A stretch of 64,000 nt of DNA from [Eubacterium] eligens ATCC 27750 (GTDB taxonomy: Bacteria > Bacillota > Clostridia > Lachnospirales > Lachnospiraceae): positions 700,001 through 764,000 of the forward strand of contig NC_012778.1 in assembly GCF_000146185.1 (NCBI RefSeq). The letters run 5' to 3'. Position 1 is the stretch's first letter; each line of letters starts with the position of its first letter. This document shows positions 30,519 to 39,573 of the stretch, one piece after another. A program made the translations under genes and the position numbers. The notes beneath the pieces were generated by a model, which saw only the letters and a program-made list of their open reading frames with translations, had not been told where the DNA came from and made no database searches.

Positions 30519-31007
30519 TTGGAGAAGAGAAGAAATGTTGTAAATCACAGGACAACTGAATATCAGTATGGAAGTGCAGTAAGAAAGCTGCAGTCTGTTC
30601 CAGAAATACATACTTATGAGCATGAAAGAAGAATTGAGGAGCAGGAGCAGGAGAGAAGACAAAGAAGAAGAGAGATAAGAAGAAATAACAGGGTTAACCT
30701 TGTGTATACTACAGTACTTGCTATCTGTGCAACAGCAGTATTTGCAATCTGCTACCAGTATCTTAATCTCCAGTCAGACATTAAGACTAACAGTACTGCT
30801 GTAGTTGAACTTCAGAATCAGCTTAATTCACTTAAGGCAGAGAATAACAGCCATGAATCAGAGATTAATGCAGGAATTGATTATAATGCAATATATGATA
30901 CAGCTGTCAATGAACTTGGTATGGTATATCCAGGCAGAAGCCAGGTAATCGGTTACGATTCAAAGGAAAGTGAATATGTAAAGCAGTATAAGGATATCTC
31001 AAAATAA
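30519..31007 (+). CDS. ftsL: Cell-division protein FtsL-like
   Basis: A 162-aa bitopic protein: a long, very basic and Glu/Arg-rich cytoplasmic region (about residues 1-60), one transmembrane helix (about 63-83), and a coiled-coil-prone extracellular region (about 85-120). This topology and its place between rsmH and a PBP identify FtsL despite low sequence conservation. Start taken as TTG 30519, 6 bases after GGAGGGG; an ATG at 30504 overlaps that site. Confidence 0.8.
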   Translation: MEKRRNVVNHRTTEYQYGSAVRKLQSVPEIHTYEHERRIEEQEQERRQRRREIRRNNRVNLVYTTVLAICATAVFAICYQYLNLQSDIKTNSTAVVELQNQLNSLKAENNSHESEINAGIDYNAIYDTAVNELGMVYPGRSQVIGYDSKESEYVKQYKDISK

Positions 31008-31048
31008 CTAAAATGTGTGGCAGTGCGATATAAAGGATTGATAAATTT

Positions 31049-32977
31049 ATGGACAATACCAGTGAAGCAAGAAGAAAGAAAATGATGCGCAGGAAACGCG
31101 CAATGCTTAAGAGGACACACAGAAGAATTAATGTTACATTTATAATAGTATTTGTATTATTACTTGCACTTGGTGTAAGGATATTTATGATTAACTATAC
31201 ACATGGGGAGGAATATTCCCAGGCGGTGCTTAATCATCAGACATATACATCAACTACAATTCCTTATATGCGTGGTAATATTACTGCAAGTGACGGAACA
31301 GTTCTGGCATATAGTGAGAAGGTGTATAATCTGATACTTGATGTAAAGAGTGTGACATCAGAGGACGGAAAATATCTTAATAATACAATAGATGCATTGG
31401 TAAAATGTTTTGGTCTTGATAAAGATAATATAAAAAAAACAATCAATGATAATCCTTCAAGCCAGTATCAGAAGCTGCTTAAGGAGCTGACATCAGATGA
31501 AATAGCGGAATTTAACGAACTTAAGGCACAGAAGAACAGTAATATATACGGTGTCTGGTTTGAGGAAAGCTATGTGAGGAAATATCCGTTTAGTACTCTT
31601 GCATGTGATGTTATAGGCTTTGCTTCTAATGTAAATGGAGGAGAACTTGGTCTTGAAAGCCAGTATGACGATGAGCTTTCAGGAACAGACGGAGTTACAT
31701 ACAGCTATGTTGACGAAGACCTTAATGCAGTAGAAACGACAAAGGCAGCAGTTAACGGTAACAATATTATTACAACAATTGATTATAATGTGCAGTCCAT
31801 AATAGAGAAATATATGGCTGCATATAATCAGGAAAAACCATCTAAGAATACAGCAATTGTTGTTATGAATCCTAAGAATGGTGAGATTCTAGGAATGGCA
31901 AGCTATCCACAGTTTGACCTTAATAATCCCAGAAATCTTGCAAATGTATATTCTGAGGAGCAGCTTGCGTCAATGTCAGATACAGATGTAACCAATGCAT
32001 TGTATCAGTTATGGACTAATTATTGTGTATCAGAGTCATATGAGCCGGGTTCAACTTATAAGCCATTCACTATTGCTGCGGGTCTTGAAGAAGGCGTTGT
32101 GCATGATGGAGATACTTATGAATGTAAGGGATATGAGTATGTTGGTCCTGATATGATTAAATGCCACTCATATTCAACAACAGGAAGCCATGGTGTTCTT
32201 ACATTGTCGCAGTCATTGGAAAATTCATGTAATCCTTATATGATTAATATTGCAATAAAGCTTGGTAATGTCAGATTTGCACAGTATGAGAAAATGTTTG
32301 GATTTGGCGCAAAGACTGGTGTAGACCTTCCTGGTGAAGCTACGGGTATTATGTATGATGAGAATAAGATAACAACGATAGATGCTGCAACCAATTCATT
32401 TGGACAGAATGTTAATGTTAATATGATACAGATGCTGTCAGCGTATAGTTCTCTTATTAATGATGGCAAGTATTATCAGCCACATATAGTTAAGAGAATA
32501 GAATCAGCGAATGGAGAAGTTGTTAAAGAAAATTCACCTGTTCTTGTAAGACAGACTGTTACGGCTTCAACATCAAAGTATCTTAGAAAATATCTGGAAA
32601 ATACAGTAGAATTAGGAACAGCACATAAGGCGTATATAGAGGGGTATTCTATTGCAGGAAAGACTGGTACTGCACAGAAGATTCCAAGAGCTGACCTTAA
32701 GTGGGTTATCTCATTTATAGGGCATGCTCCGGCAGATGATCCTAAATTTGCAATATATATTGTTCTTGATGAACCTGATGGAACTACTGGTACATCGGGA
32801 AGTACATCAGATGCACTTATACTTGCAAAAGATATTATGACGGAGCTGCTGCCTTATATGAATGTGTATAAGGATACAGATGAGCCATATGTTGATCTGG
32901 GAAATGCACCGGAGGAATCAGGCGTTTCAGATGTTCCTGTTTCGGAACCGGCTGCAGCTACGACAGGCAGCAACTAA
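31049..32977 (+). CDS. ftsI: Class B penicillin-binding protein (FtsI/PBP2B type)
   Basis: A 642-aa transpeptidase that cross-links septal peptidoglycan. Seen: a basic cytoplasmic tail, one transmembrane anchor (about residues 29-48), a dimerisation/pedestal domain with RGNITASDGTVLAYS, then the transpeptidase domain with catalytic Ser335 in STYK, SCN, and KTG at 538-540 (KTGTAQK). The C-terminus has no PASTA domain. Confidence 0.93.
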   Translation: MDNTSEARRKKMMRRKRAMLKRTHRRINVTFIIVFVLLLALGVRIFMINYTHGEEYSQAVLNHQTYTSTTIPYMRGNITASDGTVLAYSEKVYNLILDVKSVTSEDGKYLNNTIDALVKCFGLDKDNIKKTINDNPSSQYQKLLKELTSDEIAEFNELKAQKNSNIYGVWFEESYVRKYPFSTLACDVIGFASNVNGGELGLESQYDDELSGTDGVTYSYVDEDLNAVETTKAAVNGNNIITTIDYNVQSIIEKYMAAYNQEKPSKNTAIVVMNPKNGEILGMASYPQFDLNNPRNLANVYSEEQLASMSDTDVTNALYQLWTNYCVSESYEPGSTYKPFTIAAGLEEGVVHDGDTYECKGYEYVGPDMIKCHSYSTTGSHGVLTLSQSLENSCNPYMINIAIKLGNVRFAQYEKMFGFGAKTGVDLPGEATGIMYDENKITTIDAATNSFGQNVNVNMIQMLSAYSSLINDGKYYQPHIVKRIESANGEVVKENSPVLVRQTVTASTSKYLRKYLENTVELGTAHKAYIEGYSIAGKTGTAQKIPRADLKWVISFIGHAPADDPKFAIYIVLDEPDGTTGTSGSTSDALILAKDIMTELLPYMNVYKDTDEPYVDLGNAPEESGVSDVPVSEPAAATTGSN

Positions 32978-32997
32978 AATTATGTAATAATAAGTAG

Positions 32998-33049
32998 AAT
33001 AACCCTGCTTTACTTCTCATAAAATGTAGAAGACTAAAGCGGGGTTATT
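32998..33049 (+). promoter_or_regulatory. Long hairpin between the two PBP genes, covering the second gene's ribosome site
   Basis: AATAACCCTGCTTTA (32998-33012) pairs with TAAAGCGGGGTTATT (33035-33049), 15 bp with one G-U, and the stem continues inside with CTTCT / AGAAG. The 3' arm contains the GGGG (33041-33044) that serves as the ribosome site for the start at 33055. It lacks a proper T-run, so translational control or a weak terminator are both possible. Confidence 0.75.
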
Positions 33050-33054
33050 TGTCA

Positions 33055-34821
33055 ATGAAGGATAATGACACATTTGGCTGGCTCAGCACCAGTCATAGAA
33101 AAAAGCTTGTGTTAATGATAGCTGCAATCCTTATGGTTTGTATTCTTGAATGCGTAAGGCTTGGCGTTATTATGACGGTAAAGTCAGAGTATTATATGCA
33201 AAAGGCTGATGAGCTGCATCAACGGGAGAGAAGAATTAAGGCAAAGAGAGGAAGGATTCTTGACAGAAATGGCGAAATACTTGCAGCTAATGAAGTGGTA
33301 TGTACAGTTTCTGTAATACATAGTCAGATAGAGGACGAAGATAAGGTTATAAAAGTGCTTGCAGGTGAACTTGATATGGATGTGGAGGAAGTGACTAAGA
33401 AAGTAAAAAAAGTATCCTCTATGGAATATATTAAGACAAATGTGGCAAAGGATATCGGAGATGCAATAAGGGAATACGACCTGCCGGGTGTAAAGATTGA
33501 CGAGGATTATAAGCGGGTATATCCGTATAATGAACTGGCTTCCAAAGTACTTGGCTTTACTGGTGCTGATAATCAGGGAATACTTGGGCTGGAAGCTAAA
33601 TATGACACATATCTGTCAGGTACTAATGGTCAGATTCTTACACTGTCTGATGCAGGGGGGATTGAGATAAAGGGCAGCCGGGAAGATCGTATTCTACCGG
33701 TTGACGGACAGGATCTGTATACAACGCTTGATGTTAATATACAGAAATATGCAACCCAGCTTGCATGGGAGACTATGGTAAAGAAAGAGGCAAAACAGGT
33801 AAGCATAATTGTAATGCGTCCGGATAATGGAGAGATACTTGCCATGGCAAATGTTCCGGAATACAATCTTAATTCTCCGTATGAGCTTAATTATGAGCCT
33901 GATGAGGAAGAGACACAGAAGGATAAGATGGATCTTCTTAATAATATGTGGCGGAATTTCTGCATAAATGATACATATGAACCAGGCTCAATATTTAAGA
34001 CGGTTACTGCAACAGCAGCACTTGAGACAGGCGTGGTGGGTTTAAATGATTCTTTCACATGTTCAGGTGCAACAGTTGTTTCTGACAGAAGAATAAGATG
34101 TCACAAAACAACAGGACATGGAACACAGGATTTTACACATACAGTGTATAATTCGTGTAATCCGGCATTTGTTGAATGGGGCAGAAGAGTCGGTACTGAT
34201 AATATGTATCTGTACATGGGTAAGCTTGGACTTCTTGCAAAGACAGGAATAGATCTGTCAGGAGAGGCAGGAACGATTATTCATAAGCAGGAAAATGTAG
34301 GTGCGGTTGAGCTTGCCACAATGTCATTCGGACAGTCTTTCCAGATAACACCCGTTCAGATGTTAAGGGCTGTCTCGGCAATTGTAAATGGTGGAAGACT
34401 TGTTACACCACATTTTGGCTTATACACAGGTTCATCAGATGGTTCAGTGGTAAATGAATTTGCATATTCAACACAGGATGAGGCAATATCATCCCAAACG
34501 AGTGAAACGATGAAAAAGATTCTTGAGGGTGTAGTGTCAGAAGGCGGAGGAACGAAAGCATATATTGACGGCTATTCAATAGGAGGAAAAACGGCAACAT
34601 CACAGAAGCTGCCAAGAGGTTCAGGAAAATATATTTCATCATTCATAGGTTTTGCTCCGGCTGATAATCCACAGGTTATAGCGATGTGCTTAATTGATGA
34701 ACCAACAGGCGTATATTATGGTGGAACGATTGCTGCTCCTGTTGTTAAGACACTGTATGAAAATATATTGCCGTATATTGGTATAGAAAGGTCAGTTCAA
34801 CTTGAAAAAAACGATGATTGA
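33055..34821 (+). CDS. Second class B penicillin-binding protein (SpoVD-like, no PASTA)
   Basis: A 588-aa membrane-anchored transpeptidase: N-terminal transmembrane helix (about residues 17-38), pedestal domain with RGRILDRNGEILAAN, catalytic Ser312 in SIFK, SCN in YNSCNPAF, and a third motif reading KTATSQK where the first PBP has KTGTAQK. The KTA form recurs, as far as I recall, in clostridial SpoVD-like proteins, so it need not mean inactivity. It takes the place mraY usually has. ATG 33055 versus TTG 33049 is not settled; both depend on the GGGG in the hairpin. Confidence 0.88.
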   Translation: MKDNDTFGWLSTSHRKKLVLMIAAILMVCILECVRLGVIMTVKSEYYMQKADELHQRERRIKAKRGRILDRNGEILAANEVVCTVSVIHSQIEDEDKVIKVLAGELDMDVEEVTKKVKKVSSMEYIKTNVAKDIGDAIREYDLPGVKIDEDYKRVYPYNELASKVLGFTGADNQGILGLEAKYDTYLSGTNGQILTLSDAGGIEIKGSREDRILPVDGQDLYTTLDVNIQKYATQLAWETMVKKEAKQVSIIVMRPDNGEILAMANVPEYNLNSPYELNYEPDEEETQKDKMDLLNNMWRNFCINDTYEPGSIFKTVTATAALETGVVGLNDSFTCSGATVVSDRRIRCHKTTGHGTQDFTHTVYNSCNPAFVEWGRRVGTDNMYLYMGKLGLLAKTGIDLSGEAGTIIHKQENVGAVELATMSFGQSFQITPVQMLRAVSAIVNGGRLVTPHFGLYTGSSDGSVVNEFAYSTQDEAISSQTSETMKKILEGVVSEGGGTKAYIDGYSIGGKTATSQKLPRGSGKYISSFIGFAPADNPQVIAMCLIDEPTGVYYGGTIAAPVVKTLYENILPYIGIERSVQLEKNDD

Positions 34822-34869
34822 TAGTAATATATTTTTGTATACATTTTGTATGAAAGGAAGTAAACGACG

Positions 34870-36222
34870 ATGGATTTAAAGAATAAGACAGTAATGGTCG
34901 TGGGAACAGGCATAAGCGGTATTGGAGCCGTTGACCTTTTGAATAAAGTTGGTGCTGACTGCATACTGTATGATGGCAATGAAAAGCTTGACAGACAGAA
35001 GGTGCAGGAGAAGTTAGGTGATAACAAGGCAGAGATTATCATCGGGGCATTTGATGAGGCACTTCTTTCGAAGATTGATCTGCTTGTAATAAGTCCGGGG
35101 GTTCCTATTGACAGTCCGATAGTGCTTACATTTAAGAATGCCGGTATCCCTGTATGGGGCGAGATTGAGCTTGCATATAATTATGATAAGGGTAAGATTA
35201 TTGCAATTACAGGAACTAACGGAAAGACAACAACTACAGCGCTTGTTGGACAGATAATTGCTGCATATAATGAGAAAACATTTGTCGTTGGTAATATAGG
35301 TAATTCATATACAGGTGAAGTGTTAAAGACAAGTGAGGATTCATATACAGTTGCTGAGATAAGCAGCTTCCAGTTAGAGACAGTACATGAATTCCATCCG
35401 ATTGTATCTGCAATTCTTAATATTACACCTGACCATCTTAACAGACACCATACAATGGAATGCTATGCATGGACCAAGGAAAGAATAAGTGAGAACCAGA
35501 CTAAGGCAGATACATGTGTGCTTAATCTTGAGGATAAGTATCTTACAGACTTTGCACCTGAGTGTAAGGCAAATGTTGTGTGGTTTTCGAGTGAAAGAAA
35601 GCCATCAGTCGGAGCATATGTTGATGGCGAGATGATTAAGTATACAGACGGAACTAATGATTACGACATGTTAAATGTCCATGACATGAATCTTTTAGGA
35701 AAGCATAACTATGAAAATGTATGCGCAGCAATTGCAATGACTAAGGCTGCCGGAATTCCTGATGATATTATAATAGAACAGGTTAAGAAATTTAAGGCTG
35801 TTGAACACAGAATTGAATATGTTGCAACAAAGAATGGCGTTGATTACTATAATGATTCCAAGGGAACTAACCCTGAGGCAGCAGTTAAGGCTATTGAAGC
35901 TATGGTTAAGCCTACAATTCTTATCGGCGGAGGTTATGATAAAGGCTCAGAATTCGACCTTTATGTAAAGGCATTTAAGGATAAGGTTAAGCTTCTTGTG
36001 CTTATAGGACAGACAAGTGCCAAGATTGCTGATACATGTAAGAAATATGGCTTTGAGAATATCGAATATGCCGATTCAATGGAACAGGTAGTAGATATAT
36101 GTGCTAAAAATGCGGTAAGTGGAGATGCGGTTCTTTTATCTCCTGCATGTGCAAGCTGGGGAATGTTCGATAACTACGAACAGAGAGGAAGAATATTCAA
36201 GGATCTTGTTAATAATCTGTAA
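34870..36222 (+). CDS. murD: UDP-N-acetylmuramoylalanine-D-glutamate ligase
   Basis: A 450-aa cytosolic Mur ligase adding D-Glu. Seen: N-terminal VVGTGISGIGAV nucleotide fold, VISPGVP, ATP loop ITGTNGKTTTTALVGQ, ISSFQLETV, NITPDHLNRH, NDSKGTNPEA and LSPACASWGMFDNYEQRG. GAAAGGAAG lies before the ATG. Confidence 0.97.
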   Translation: MDLKNKTVMVVGTGISGIGAVDLLNKVGADCILYDGNEKLDRQKVQEKLGDNKAEIIIGAFDEALLSKIDLLVISPGVPIDSPIVLTFKNAGIPVWGEIELAYNYDKGKIIAITGTNGKTTTTALVGQIIAAYNEKTFVVGNIGNSYTGEVLKTSEDSYTVAEISSFQLETVHEFHPIVSAILNITPDHLNRHHTMECYAWTKERISENQTKADTCVLNLEDKYLTDFAPECKANVVWFSSERKPSVGAYVDGEMIKYTDGTNDYDMLNVHDMNLLGKHNYENVCAAIAMTKAAGIPDDIIIEQVKKFKAVEHRIEYVATKNGVDYYNDSKGTNPEAAVKAIEAMVKPTILIGGGYDKGSEFDLYVKAFKDKVKLLVLIGQTSAKIADTCKKYGFENIEYADSMEQVVDICAKNAVSGDAVLLSPACASWGMFDNYEQRGRIFKDLVNNL

Positions 36223-36236
36223 AAAGGCGGTGCTAT

Positions 36237-37430
36237 ATGCCGGGGAATAATAGAAATAGAAGAAATAACAGAAATAAAAAAAAGAGAAAACAATATGGAT
36301 TTTACTTTGATTACACTCTTCTTTTTGTGCTTGTATTCATTGTTGGCTTTGGGCTTACAATGATTTACAGCACAAGCTCATATACAGCGCAGATTGAAGA
36401 GGGTGATCCGGAGTTTTATTTCAGAAAACAGCTTATATTTACTATAATAGGCTTTGTTTTAATGATAGTTGAAACGAAGATTTTAGATTATCATTATCTT
36501 AAGAAGCTTGCAGTTGTAATATACATAGGCGGACTTCTTTGCATGTTCCTTTTAAAGACTCCTCTTGGAATTACAAGAAATGGAGCTACCAGATGGATAA
36601 AGATTCCGGGACTGGGACAATTCCAGCCTGCGGAGCTTGTAAAGATTGGAACGATTGCCATGACCGCACTTCTTATAGTGAAAGCAGGGCAGAACATAAA
36701 GAAATTCAGGACTGTTATAGTGATATGTATAATAGCGGGTTTTGCACCGGCACTGCTTGTTTATGTGCTGTCTTCTAATATGAGCAGCGCACTTATTGTA
36801 GCACTTATCTCCGTTGTTATGACATTTGTGGCGTATCCGGGATATAAAATATATGTTGCACTGACGGGGCTGGCAGCGGTGGCTTTTAGCGCATTTTACT
36901 CATGGATAAAGAAGATGGCAGCGTCGGGAAATATGACTGGAAAATTCAGATTAAACCGTATACTTGTATGGCTTAATCCTGAGAAATACATTGATGATAA
37001 GGGATACCAGACAGTTCAGGCGTTATATGCCATAGGCTCAGGAGGTCTTTTTGGCAAGGGACTTGGCAAAAGTCTTCAGAAGCTTGGATATATCCCGGAA
37101 TCACAGAATGATATGATATTCTCTGTTATATGTGAGGAGTTGGGACTTTTTGGAGCATTCTGCCTGATTGCTCTGTTTATTGTAATGTTATGGAGAATTA
37201 ACCATATAGCACAGAATGCACCTGATTTGTTTGGTTCAATGCTTGCAACAGGAGTATTTGCACATATTGCCATACAGGTAATTCTGAATATAGCAGTAGT
37301 AACTAATACAATACCTAATACAGGAGTATCGCTTCCGTTTATAAGCTATGGAGGTACGGCGGCAGTATTTTTACTGCTTGAACTTGGGGTTGTATTTAAT
37401 ATAAGCAGTCAGATTAAGTTGGAAAGATAA
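36237..37430 (+). CDS. ftsW: SEDS peptidoglycan glycosyltransferase FtsW
   Basis: A 397-aa polytopic membrane protein (about 10 helices) that polymerises lipid II with its partner class B PBP. Seen: TMIYSTSSY after the first helix, GATRWIKIPGLGQFQPAELVKI, LNPEKYIDDKGYQ, GGLFGKGLGKSLQKLGYIPESQNDMIFSVICEE and the ending PFISYGGTA. The N-terminus is very Asn/Arg/Lys-rich. Its TAA overlaps the ftsQ start. Confidence 0.95.
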   Translation: MPGNNRNRRNNRNKKKRKQYGFYFDYTLLFVLVFIVGFGLTMIYSTSSYTAQIEEGDPEFYFRKQLIFTIIGFVLMIVETKILDYHYLKKLAVVIYIGGLLCMFLLKTPLGITRNGATRWIKIPGLGQFQPAELVKIGTIAMTALLIVKAGQNIKKFRTVIVICIIAGFAPALLVYVLSSNMSSALIVALISVVMTFVAYPGYKIYVALTGLAAVAFSAFYSWIKKMAASGNMTGKFRLNRILVWLNPEKYIDDKGYQTVQALYAIGSGGLFGKGLGKSLQKLGYIPESQNDMIFSVICEELGLFGAFCLIALFIVMLWRINHIAQNAPDLFGSMLATGVFAHIAIQVILNIAVVTNTIPNTGVSLPFISYGGTAAVFLLLELGVVFNISSQIKLER

Positions 37431-38185
37431 TGGGTAGTAAGAATAGAAACAGTGTAAACCAGAAGAAAAGACGGGGCAGAAAAAGAAAGAAAGTCCTTAT
37501 TATATTTGCAGTTATTGCAACTGTTGCCGGAACACTTTTTGGTGTTACATATAAGGTGTTTGAGGCTGACACAATAGAATTTGTGGGTTCAACTCATTAT
37601 TCGGATGAAGAACTTAAAAAATATATATTTGGTGGTGATTATGTTAATCTGCTATATTTCAAAATATTTGGACAAAAAGACACCAAAATACCATTTATCC
37701 AGAAATATGATGTTGAGACAGACTGGCCGGACAGGCTTTATGTAACAGTGTATGAAAAAGCAATAGTAGGTTATGTCAGGTATATGGGATGCAATATGTA
37801 TTTTGACAAAGATGGAATTGTTGTGGAAAGTTCTACGGATTTATATGAGAATGTTCCAGAGATAGACGGACTTAATTTTAACTCTATTGTTATTAATACA
37901 AAGCTTGATGCGGGTAATTCCGAGATATATAACACTATTCTGGATCTCACACAGAGCTTTGACAAATATGACATTAATGTGGACAAGGTGTATTTTGATT
38001 CTTCATATAATATCACATTGTACATGGGTGATGTTAAAGTGAGCCTTGGAAGCAGCAAGGATTTTACGGACAGATTATTTGAATTAAAGCAATTATCACC
38101 TAAGTTTGGGACGCTTAAAGGAACATTGTATCTTGATGATTATAATGGCGATGAAAGTTCTATAATTTTTAAACGCGAAAAGTAA
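37430..38185 (+). CDS. ftsQ: Cell-division protein FtsQ/DivIB
   Basis: A 251-aa bitopic protein: basic tail (about residues 1-24), one transmembrane helix (about 25-45), then a POTRA-type domain beginning EADTIEFVGSTHYSDEELKK and a beta domain. Start overlaps ftsW (TAATG). Position before ftsZ agrees. Confidence 0.88.
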   Translation: MGSKNRNSVNQKKRRGRKRKKVLIIFAVIATVAGTLFGVTYKVFEADTIEFVGSTHYSDEELKKYIFGGDYVNLLYFKIFGQKDTKIPFIQKYDVETDWPDRLYVTVYEKAIVGYVRYMGCNMYFDKDGIVVESSTDLYENVPEIDGLNFNSIVINTKLDAGNSEIYNTILDLTQSFDKYDINVDKVYFDSSYNITLYMGDVKVSLGSSKDFTDRLFELKQLSPKFGTLKGTLYLDDYNGDESSIIFKREK

Positions 38186-38193
38186 AAAAACGG

Positions 38194-38222
38194 TTGATAT
38201 TTTAGACGAAAGATAATAATAT
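38194..38222 (+). promoter_or_regulatory. Predicted extra promoter of ftsZ
   Basis: TTGATA (38194-38199) and TAATAT (38217-38222) with a 17-bp spacer in the 79-base ftsQ-ftsZ gap. Confidence 0.5.
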
Positions 38223-38264
38223 ATTATGTAGTGCAATTTTTAGATATTAAAGGAGGCAGCAACC

Positions 38265-39434
38265 TTGTTAGAGATAATGACTAATGACCAGGAGTCATCA
38301 GCAAAGATTATTGTTGTTGGTGTAGGTGGAGCAGGTAATAATGCAGTTAATAGAATGATAGATGAGAATATTAGTGGAGTAGAATTTATTGGTATTAATA
38401 CTGATAGTCAGGCACTTACATTATGTAAAGCTCCAACTGCTATTCAGATAGGCGAAAAGCTTACTAAAGGACTTGGTGCAGGAGCACAGCCGGAAATTGG
38501 TGAGAAGGCAGCAGAAGAGAATGTTGAAGAGCTTACACAGGCAATCAAGGGCGCTGATATGGTATTCGTTACATGTGGTATGGGTGGCGGAACCGGTACA
38601 GGAGCAGCTCCTGTAGTAGCTAAGATTTCTAAGGATATGGGAATTCTTACAGTAGGTGTTGTTACTAAGCCTTTTAAGTTCGAAGCAAGAACAAGAATGG
38701 CTAATGCTGAATCAGGTATTGAGAAGCTTAAGGAGAATGTAGATACACTTATCGTTATTCCTAATGATAAGCTTTTAGAGATAGTGGACAGAAGAACAAC
38801 TATGCCAGAGGCATTAAAGAAGGCTGATGAAGTGTTACAGCAGGCAGTTCAGGGAATTACAGACCTTATCAATGTACCAGGTCTTATCAACCTTGACTTT
38901 GCTGATGTTAAGACTGTTATGGTGGACAAGGGTGTTGCACATATCGGTATTGGTACAGCTACAGGTGATGACAAGGCTATTGAGGCTGTTAAGCAGGCTG
39001 TCACAAGCCCACTTCTTGAGACAACTATTGAGGGTGCATCACATGTTATTATTAACATTTCAGGTGATATCAGTCTTATCGAAGCTAACGAAGCTGCAAG
39101 TTATGTTCAGGAACTTGCTGGAGATAATGCTAATATTATTTTCGGTGCCATGTATGATGAGAGCGTTACAGATCAGGCTACAATCACTGTTATTGCAACA
39201 GGTCTTGAGGATGGTAATGTTAATAAGGCTATGGCAGGATTTGCAGGTATGGCACAGGCAACAAGACCTACTGTTAATGTAAAGCCACAGTATACATATA
39301 CACAGTCAGCTAGAACATCTTCTGTATCAAATGATGCTCCACTTCCAGGACTTAAGCAGCCATCACCTGTTACACCACAGGTTAAGGACAGAGGAATTAC
39401 AATTCCAACATTCTTACAGAAGAATAAAAAGTAA
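38265..39434 (+). CDS. ftsZ: Cell-division GTPase FtsZ
   Basis: A 389-aa tubulin homologue forming the Z ring. Seen: [14 protein letters not shown], tubulin signature [16 protein letters not shown]-like synergy loop with DFADVKTVM, and the conserved C-terminal peptide [13 protein letters not shown]. Start taken as TTG 38265, 8 bases after GGAGG; the next in-frame ATG (38277) is 20 bases away. Confidence 0.97.
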   Translation: MLEIMTNDQESSAKIIVVGVGGAGNNAVNRMIDENISGVEFIGINTDSQALTLCKAPTAIQIGEKLTKGLGAGAQPEIGEKAAEENVEELTQAIKGADMVFVTCGMGGGTGTGAAPVVAKISKDMGILTVGVVTKPFKFEARTRMANAESGIEKLKENVDTLIVIPNDKLLEIVDRRTTMPEALKKADEVLQQAVQGITDLINVPGLINLDFADVKTVMVDKGVAHIGIGTATGDDKAIEAVKQAVTSPLLETTIEGASHVIINISGDISLIEANEAASYVQELAGDNANIIFGAMYDESVTDQATITVIATGLEDGNVNKAMAGFAGMAQATRPTVNVKPQYTYTQSARTSSVSNDAPLPGLKQPSPVTPQVKDRGITIPTFLQKNKK

Positions 39435-39455
39435 TAATTCAATATAAGTATATTT

Positions 39456-39486
39456 AACACCGTCAGTCTGCTGGCGGTGTTTTTTT
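39456..39486 (+). terminator. Terminator of the dcw cluster
   Basis: ACACCGTCAG (39457-39466) pairs with CTGGCGGTGT (39471-39480), followed by six T residues. Confidence 0.93.
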
Positions 39487-39501
39487 GTACCCACTCTGTT
39501 G

Positions 39502-39536
39502 TTTTGACAAATTTTGCATGGCATGTTGTATATAAT
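39502..39536 (+). promoter_or_regulatory. Spo0A-type promoter of spoIIGA-sigE with a 21-bp spacer
   Basis: TTGACA (39504-39509) and a perfect TATAAT (39531-39536) are 21 bp apart, too far for an ordinary sigma-A promoter. The -35 is embedded in TTTTGACAAA (39502-39511), which fits the reverse complement of the Spo0A box TTTGTCRAAA at all ten positions. The B. subtilis spoIIG promoter has the same design (about 22-bp spacer, Spo0A boxes over the -35). Confidence 0.75.
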
Positions 39537-39573
39537 TCCACCTGTAACAAGAAAACAGATTCAAAACAAGGAG

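Noticed and set aside
33055..34821. Inactive second PBP because of KTA
   Set aside because: Ser-x-x-Lys and SxN are intact and KTA seems to recur in SpoVD-like clostridial PBPs; not sufficient evidence for loss of activity.
39457..39573. SpoIIGA start at ATG 39514 or 39523
   Set aside because: Both lie upstream of the predicted -10 element, lack a ribosome site and add non-homologous residues before the family start.
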